The translations under genes were made by a program, and so were the position numbers. Below the pieces are notes generated by a model. The model worked only from the letters and a program-made list of their open reading frames with translations. It searched no databases and was not told the DNA's origin. This document shows, one piece after another, positions 5,684 to 5,780 of a DNA stretch of 5,780 nucleotides. Every line of letters starts with the position of its first letter. Within the stretch, counting starts at the first letter, position 1. Source of the stretch: an uncultured Pseudomonadota bacterium (lineage in GTDB: Bacteria > Lernaellota > Lernaellaia > Lernaellales > Lernaellaceae); NCBI GenBank assembly GCA_937967875.1, contig CALBTQ010000275.1, positions 1-5,780 of the forward strand, given 5' to 3'.

Positions 5684-5707
5684 ACCGGAAGCGCCGGCGC
5701 TTTCGGT
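5684..5707. promoter_or_regulatory. Near-perfect 24-nt GC-rich palindrome upstream of the EF-hand gene
   Basis: Positions 5684-5695 and 5696-5707 are inverse copies with a single mismatch (G5688 against T5703). The core is GCGCCGGCGC. There is no T-run on either side, so it is not an intrinsic terminator. It lies about 75 nt upstream of the minus-strand start codon at 5609, a suitable place for an operator. It could also be a hairpin of the type found in intergenic repeats. Function is inferred. Confidence 0.5.
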
Positions 5708-5736
5708 GGAATCGTTTGGAAAGACTTATTTTTCAG

Positions 5737-5780
5737 AGATCGGAAGAGCGTCGTGTAGGGAAAGAGTGTAGATCTCGGTG
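5737..5780 (+). other. Illumina P5 universal adapter, reverse complement (artefact)
   Basis: From AGATCGGAAGAGCGTCGTGT to the end of the window all 44 bases agree, as I remember it, with the reverse complement of the TruSeq universal (P5) adapter. It is not genomic. True sequence ends at about 5736, where the upstream region of the EF-hand gene is cut off. Confidence 0.98.

Overview
This is a 5.78 kb fragment of bacterial DNA, GC-rich in the coding parts, with four complete protein genes. It is flanked at both ends by Illumina library adapter sequence (1-55 and 5737-5780), so the true biological insert is about 56-5736. The Asp-rich lipoprotein with Cys-rich repeats, a MopE-like metal-binding motif and a beta-helix domain, next to a Ser-rich EF-hand protein, suggests a large-genome 'deltaproteobacterial' lineage (Myxococcota, Bradymonadota or an uncultured relative). 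That placement is inferred from protein style only; no rRNA or marker gene is present.

Layout, left to right. (1) A short leader with a possible sigma-70 promoter precedes a 629-codon M3-family oligoendopeptidase F (191-2080). It carries the HELGH zinc motif and, unusually for the family, an N-terminal signal peptide. A strong intrinsic terminator (2107-2140) closes this unit. (2) The 381-nt gap before the next gene holds that terminator, a small 17-nt palindrome directly behind it, and a paired-hairpin intergenic repeat of REP/BIME or MITE type (2237-2366). (3) A 201-codon protein of unknown function with one N-terminal membrane segment (2462-3067). (4) After a 112-nt AT-rich gap, a strong ribosome binding site leads into a 646-codon surface protein (3180-5120). 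In order it has a lipoprotein-like signal, an Asp-rich TGDDD/TGDDDD spacer, repeated Cys-rich modules, a MopE-type metal-binding motif and a right-handed beta-helix. (5) Convergent to it, with only 24 nt between the stop codons, is a 154-codon Ser-rich protein with two canonical EF-hand loops (5609-5145, minus strand). A near-perfect 24-nt palindrome lies upstream of it.

The genes do not form a recognisable pathway. The terminator and the long gap separate the peptidase from the rest. The two right-hand genes share a cation-binding theme (Asp-rich and MopE motif; EF-hands), but their convergent arrangement argues against a single operon. I see no CRISPR array, tRNA, rRNA, transposase or defence system. 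The points most worth following up are the duplicated N- and C-terminal segment of the EF-hand protein, the modular surface lipoprotein, the exported PepF, and the adapter contamination, which makes both contig ends artificial.
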